This document shows, in pieces, positions 7,694-11,808 of a stretch of 11,808 nucleotides of DNA (within the stretch, counting starts at the first letter, position 1; each line of letters opens with the position of its first letter). The position numbers and the translations under genes are program-made. The notes beneath the pieces are model-generated. The model was not told the origin of the DNA. It saw only the letters and a program-made list of their open reading frames with translations, and did no database searches. This DNA comes from Paraglomus occultum (Eukaryota > Glomeromycota > Glomeromycetes > Paraglomerales > Paraglomeraceae): contig CAJVPJ010001161.1 of NCBI GenBank assembly GCA_910592205.1, forward strand, positions 1-11,808, given 5' to 3'.

Positions 7694-10446
7694 ATGATTC
7701 AAGAAAGTAAGGGACAGAATTGACCTTGTTGCTGGGTCATCAGAAGAACTCATCTTTAAATGAGTATCATGCGCTTTATATTTGACAGTAAAACGTGTAT
7801 ACATTGGTGGATTATTCAAGGGTATCATTGAGGAGGATATCGCTAATCGATTACGTCCCTTTGGATCGATAAGTAATGTAGACATTATCTATCAACAGGA
7901 GACTGGTAATTACGCTAAAGACTTGTGCTGACCTTTTGATAGGCTTTAACTAGTAGTATTTGTTCCAACGTCTGACAATATTCCTGCCGATAGGTGAAAG
8001 TCGTGGCTTTGCATACGTTACAATAAAGACGACTCCAACTTTGTGGAGAAAATGTAATGAAGCGAATAAGCAAACTGTTGTAACTTTGGAAAAAAAAAGA
8101 TCATAACGATAAACTCAATTTCCCATCAGGCGTCTCGACACTCAACGGTACAATTTGGAAGGGTATGAAATTACGGATAGAAGTCGCCAAACCCGATTAC
8201 AAACAGCGGTATTTTTTAATACTATTCTTGAGACAAAGAAAACATATTGACGCTGTCACTTTTATTTATTTGTTTTGTTTTCTAACTAAAGTCTGCAGGA
8301 TCAATGGGAGCAGGAACGTCAACTGGCCGAGTCTCACGTATCAGGTGCACGTATGTCGAAGAAGAGAAAACAAGATACGGTTATTTTGGCAGATAATATG
8401 AGTTTGGTTACTGACAAGAATGTCAATGGACGTAAGGTCAGGAGTCGAGCGTGAAATTAAGTTTATTGTCAATTTTCGCATGCCATTTGAATTTCATAAC
8501 AATACTCCGCGTTCAAAGGGATGGAAAAAAGTACGATACGGAAGAGCAGTTGCTGTTATGCGGCTTCGCAAGGATGATGGAACAAAGGTAAGTTACGCGG
8601 AAGGCCATAATAATTTCAATTACTCGAGAGGATCCGTTATCGGAGTATCCGTTCTTACATTTCGATTCTTTGTCTAGTTTGTGTTTAACCCGCAGCATTA
8701 TCAAAACAATCTCAAACGGTTTACTGAACGTGATTTGGAACTATTGAAACAGACGCCGTCTGACACATCGCCGTCGCTAACGCGTGAAGTCGATGATAAG
8801 CATGATGGTAAGCAAAATATTTTCAGAGCATATATATACTTTATTTATCGATGACTGGGAGGATATTTACACTCGAATATACCAATTATGCAGAAGTCAA
8901 AGATAATTCAATAATCAAAAATAATGTAATACCGAAGACTATGTCTGCTACTCCTACTGCTGCTGCTGCTGCTACTCCTATTGCGACTGCTACTCCTATT
9001 GCTACTGCTACTCCTATTGCGACTGCTACTATTACTGCTTCATCTGCCTCTTCACCTTCCCCAACGATAATAGATGGATTGAGATCGAAATTTATGGACT
9101 ATAATGACAGCATGGCAAACTTAGGGTTATCACAATCATCGTCAGTAGTAGACGGATTAAACCAATTAACCTTGGGTAAAGAGGTTAATAAAAAATATCA
9201 GCATATAATGGCTAAGCAGGTAACGTAATGGTCTCTTACCCGTTTAGTTGATCATATTGAATTTCTCGACACACATTTGGATATTGACAATTGTATGTGT
9301 CGCAGGAACGGTCCAATCGACAAAGACTTGAAGCGATTGAAAAACGTGTCAATGAAGAGAGAAAAAAGAAGAGAATGATAAGCGAAGCATTAAGCGATAA
9401 CCAGACGTCTAAGGTGAACGGTTTTAGAATCTGTTAGCTGGTTATGTGGCCGTGCAATCTGACTTTTTTGTTTTTACTGTTCGATAGCTGAACAACTACG
9501 TAAAATACACAGACGAAGAAGAAAGTGGAGATAAATTGTCCCTGTTTGCATCAGATGACGACAGTAACTATTCCGACCATAACAGTGGGGAGAATTGTTT
9601 GTTTGGAAAAATAGGTATGCTGTGTTTTCTTTTTGCGCTAAGAATTTTGTGTCCACGAGACGATATGAACAATTTTATCTTTTTTGGGAATAGACATAAA
9701 CCCTGTATTTGAAGGTGCATCTGGTCGTAAGAGGCTTCAGTTACAATCTCAGTTCCATGGTGATCGCCGTTTCAATTTGACTGAAGATTTCATGAGCGAT
9801 AGTGATGAAGACGCGCAAATTGCACGGACAAACGAAACCAGTAATAAGAATGACATAAATGAAGACGAGGAATTTGATGACGAAATATCACGGGCACTAA
9901 GTGAAGAAAAGGCAAATCACATGAATATACTCAAATCAATGTTTGGTAACGGAATACTCAACAAAACTACCAGAAAGTAATGTATTTAGAAACGGTGATT
10001 CTGTTGCTTGTCCAGTCGAACGTTAATTGACGAGTATTCCTGTTATACAGAAAAGCTCCCGAATGGAAAGAAATACAAAGATTTGATCCTGAGGCACCCA
10101 ATGGTGATTTGGAGATAGTACAAGACGTTGAAGGTTGTTAATTACTACTTGCATGCTGGCTGAATCAGATGTCACTCATTTACTTCATCGAACTATGTAG
10201 ACTTTTCCACGAAGAATTTAGCAACGTCTATGTCTGTGGTACCAAAGGACGTGCGAATCGAGATAAAGGCTGATCTAAAGCGGTTGTTCACGCCAAATGC
10301 AGTGAAATGTATGTCGGTCTGATATTTCAGTTGATCTATTCATGCTCGTGTGGTTGTATTGAATCTTATTTACGGTCTCAATGTGTATAATAGCTAGTTC
10401 TGGATTCTCATTATTCGGACGTGAAAGCTCAGAAGACCTTTCCTAA
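7694..10446 (+). CDS. NOL8: NOL8-like nucleolar RNA-binding protein (RRM), 14 exons
   Basis: NOL8 is a nucleolar RRM protein linked to pre-rRNA processing. Exons are 7694-7706, 7789-7905, 7994-8053, 8130-8208, 8292-8436, 8519-8587, 8678-8807, 8894-9219, 9306-9413, 9488-9614, 9694-9976, 10051-10133, 10201-10308 and 10394-10446, 566 residues, about half the human length. The RRM covers residues 6-90: RNP2 VYIGGL, RNP1 SRGFAYVTI, then STLNGTIWKG and LRIEVAKPDY. KVRYGRAVAVMRLR and NPQHYQNNLKRF match the NOL8 segment after the RRM. A low-complexity Ala/Thr/Pro region with a minisatellite lies in exon 8. The conserved C-terminal half has RLEAIEKRVNEERKK, GRKRLQLQSQFHGDRRF, EWKEIQRFDPEAP, VRIEIKADLKRLF and the terminal GFSLFG. 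All 13 introns are 67-90 nt with matching phases. The acceptor before exon 5 is AAAG rather than the nearby CTGCAG, chosen because only it keeps frame. The first coding exon is 13 nt. Confidence 0.92.
8971..9024 (+). repeat. 18-bp coding minisatellite, 3 units, with adjacent TGC run
   Basis: Three head-to-tail 18-bp units (GCTACTCCTATTGCGACT, with one G/T change in unit 2) encode ATPIAT repeats in exon 8 of the NOL8-like gene. A (TGC)n run encoding five alanines sits immediately upstream (about 8957-8972). The unit is a multiple of three, so copy-number changes would keep frame. Confidence 0.9.
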
Positions 10447-10753
10447 CAGCTTTGATGCCACTTGATCGATGTCAATGAGGACATAAATGGTGTTATTCGA
10501 CCAACAGTATCCCACCCCAACTTTTCGAAAATATCACGTGATCAAGATATACATTTACATTAACCGTTTTTTATTAATGCAAAATAATCTTGCAGACTAG
10601 CTTGTCTTAGAGAACTGATTTGTTTTCTTCTTATCTGACGTTGTAAATCTTTCATTCCTGACAACACAGAACTGCTTACACTCACGTTATTATATTAGTA
10701 AATTTTGGATGTGAAACCGGCGGGCATTTGTGTGGCCAATTTGTAAAGTAATT
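10447..10753. other. NOL8 downstream region
   Basis: No AATAAA closely follows the NOL8 stop on the plus strand. The region holds a 10-bp palindrome ATCACGTGAT (10533-10542, E-box core) and a short minus-strand frame ending in a PIP-box-like motif (listed separately). Otherwise I see nothing supportable. Confidence 0.4.
10560..10655 (-). CDS. 31-codon frame with C-terminal PIP-box-like motif
   Basis: From ATG 10655-10653 to TAA 10562-10560 the minus strand encodes a basic stretch (MKDLQRQIRRK) followed by LRQASLQDYF near the end. QASLQDYF fits the PCNA-interacting pattern Q-x-x-hydrophobic-x-x-aromatic-aromatic, with basic residues before it as in real PIP boxes. A possible acceptor (GTTGTCAG) lies just upstream, so it could be the last exon of a gene or a fossil transposase tail; some fungal DDE transposases end in such motifs. 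It may equally be chance in a short frame. Confidence 0.25.
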   Translation of the reverse strand: MKDLQRQIRRKQISSLRQASLQDYFALIKNG

Positions 10754-10948
10754 TTATTGGACAATTAATGTGGGATAGTCTATCCGTTGTATATACGCAT
10801 CATCTACTCTTCTTATATTACTCCACGATTCCATAATGAATGAATCCAGTATCTTGTTATCCGTAGTCCAGTCAAGAGGTCGTGGTTCCTTACAACGATA
10901 ACAGGATGCGTTTATCTTGGCGTATATGTTTTCATACACGCCAGACAT
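10754..10948 (-). pseudogene. fragment resembling the leader of mucoromycete kinase-like proteins
   Basis: A 64-residue frame contains YENIYAKI, a CxxC pair (CYRC), then PRPLDWTTDNKILDSFI, MESWSN and DDAYIQRIDY. The order of CxxC, WTTxN, DxFI and DAYI-IDY resembles the segment preceding the kinase-like domain in large gene families I know from Glomeromycotina and Mucoromycota. That is recall, not an alignment. No kinase domain follows: the frame stops at 10754 and the downstream sequence does not resume it in any frame I tried. The ATG overlaps the last codons of the membrane-protein model in another frame. I infer a truncated relic, or an exon of a gene whose other exons I could not place. 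Confidence 0.4.
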
Positions 10949-11542
10949 AATCAGCTTCCTTTATTAGACAATACTTTTGTTCGCTTGCATCATACGTAAT
11001 TCCGATGGTAGCCCAAGCACCCGTGCTGAGAATATCTGGATGCTTATCACATAGCTGGTGGAAATAATAAATCAATACTTATTTAGACTATCGATAAATA
11101 TGACGAATAAGTAAATAGTTTACCTCGGCATAATATGAATCATGTGTCTCGTCTGTTATTTCAAGTGGAATTGATTTAACATATAAAAAAGAATTAGAAG
11201 TAGTAGTAGGTAGACCGTTCAAGCGTAGACCATATTCCTCAACATGAATGGAATCCATCCCAATAAGCACCATTTGCCGAGTTTGTTTGTGACTGAGTCT
11301 TTTTTATAAATTCATCGAGTTCTTAATGTTACTAGTCCATCTATCGAATAATGCGGAACAGAAGCCATATCGAGAATAACAATGGCAAAAGCGGCTATCA
11401 GTAACCATGTAATAGTTATTATTGACCCCTTTATTAGTCTGTTGCGATGATAAAGCCAGGCGGAATGTCGTCTGTATCGACCGACATCACTATTGCTGTG
11501 CTGTGTTCGTGTGTTAGAAGTGAATGTATTCCGAAAACTCAT
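10932..11542 (-). CDS. predicted single-pass (type II) membrane protein, unidentified, 3-exon model
   Basis: Exons on the minus strand are 11542-11333, 11237-11124 and 11054-10932, about 148 residues. The N-terminus is Ser/Thr/Arg-rich, with RRHSAWLYHRNRLIKG directly before a hydrophobic segment (residues about 39-58, IITITWLLIAAFAIVILDM). The positive charges suggest the N-terminus is cytosolic. The C-terminal part has SNSFLYVKSIPLEITDET and ILSTGAWATIGITYDASEQ and would be lumenal or extracellular. I do not recognise the family. The 69-nt second intron (11123-11055; donor GTAAAC, acceptor TTCCACCAG) is convincing. The first, 95 nt with acceptor GTTGAG, is weaker. The 3' end is uncertain because of the overlapping kinase-like frame. 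A minus-strand AATAAA lies at 10758-10753. Confidence 0.45.
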
Positions 11543-11731
11543 TCACAAGTTATGGTATACATTCTTCATTGCTTTCCAAGCAACGCCAACGTTATCATCG
11601 TTTCGCGAATAGCGCAGTCAATTTGAGTTGGCTCTATGTCGGTGATACCTGAGCAAGAAATCCATTCGAGTCTTAAGTCTTACATTCACTTTCCAAGGAA
11701 AATTGAATCAAGCTGTCAATTGGTGTACAAG
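11543..11731. other. spacer between the membrane-protein start and the transposon-like end
   Basis: It presumably contains the promoter of the minus-strand gene starting at 11542. I see no distinct element. The last 8 bp (TGTACAAG, 11724-11731) could be a target-site duplication of the adjacent element. Confidence 0.3.
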
Positions 11732-11808
11732 CAGGGTTGGGGACCGTCTCAACAGTCTGGTCTAGTCTCAAAGATTGCGGTCTTTTTGTTGAGGCTGGAC
11801 CAGATCGG
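11732..11808 (+). mobile_element. possible hAT-like DNA transposon or MITE left end, cut by the window edge
   Basis: The sequence starting CAGGGTTGGGGACCG resembles hAT terminal inverted repeats, which typically begin CAG/TAGGG and are flanked by 8-bp target duplications. Behind it, short motifs recur in both orientations (CTGGTC/GACCAG and CTCAACA/TGTTGAG), as in subterminal repeats of hAT elements. The other end lies outside the window, so neither the matching terminal repeat nor the duplication can be tested here. Confidence 0.4.

Noticed and set aside
7688-7885. 65-codon minus-strand frame
   Set aside because: It is the antisense shadow of NOL8 exons 1-2; the plus strand encodes a clear RRM (VYIGGLF) there.
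8165-8704. Frames at 8165-8401, 8420-8677 (plus) and 8704-8513 (minus)
   Set aside because: They mix NOL8 exons with retained introns, or are antisense to exon 6; none has independent support.
9474-9656. 60-codon minus-strand frame
   Set aside because: Antisense to NOL8 exon 10 and its flanking introns; the plus-strand reading is the acidic NOL8 region.
10533-10542. ATCACGTGAT palindrome (E-box core)
   Set aside because: A 10-bp palindrome in a gene-poor spot with no promoter clearly attached; not enough to call a regulatory site.

Overview
The window looks like nuclear DNA from a compact, AT-rich eukaryote, most probably an early-diverging fungus (Mucoromycota in the broad sense). The genes are broken by many short introns (mostly 57-95 nt, usually GT..AG). 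Proteins become recognisable only after the introns are removed, so the longest open frames seriously under-represent the genes. The fungal placement is an inference from intron size and density, from a fragment at 10754-10948 that resembles the leader of kinase-like proteins I associate with mucoromycete and glomeromycete genomes, and from a hAT-like transposon end at the right edge. I saw no bacterial-style operons, CRISPR array, rRNA or convincing tRNA.

Four genes are identified with good support. FCF1 (minus, 3189-2178) is a PIN-domain factor of the small-subunit processome, in 7 exons. SRR1 (plus, 3353-4597) is an SRR1-domain protein, divergent from FCF1 across a 163-bp shared promoter. 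A TMEM41-type VTT/DedA-family membrane protein (plus, 4835-6107) has 6 exons. A NOL8-like nucleolar RRM protein (plus, 7694-10446) has 14 exons. FCF1 and the NOL8-like protein both point to ribosome biogenesis in the nucleolus. TMEM41 acts in the ER membrane (lipid scrambling, autophagosome formation). There is no sign that the four genes form one pathway.

The left 2.1 kb is poorly resolved. It holds a minus-strand frame (921-529) that is open for about 130 codons apart from one in-frame TAG, and a possible two-exon minus-strand gene (2141-1836) just downstream of FCF1. The 1.6 kb between TMEM41 and NOL8 (6108-7693) has no gene I can defend. On the right are a minus-strand type II membrane-protein model (11542-10932), an overlapping fragment of a kinase-like leader (10948-10754), a 31-codon frame ending in a PCNA-binding-like motif (10655-10560), and the possible transposon end (11732-11808).

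The most interesting single observation is a candidate minor-spliceosome (U12-type) AT-AG intron in SRR1 at 4332-4429. Its 5' end is ATATCCTTT, and removing it restores the SRR1 C-terminal reading frame. All exon models here are hand-spliced from sequence and homology known from memory; no alignment or transcript data were available.
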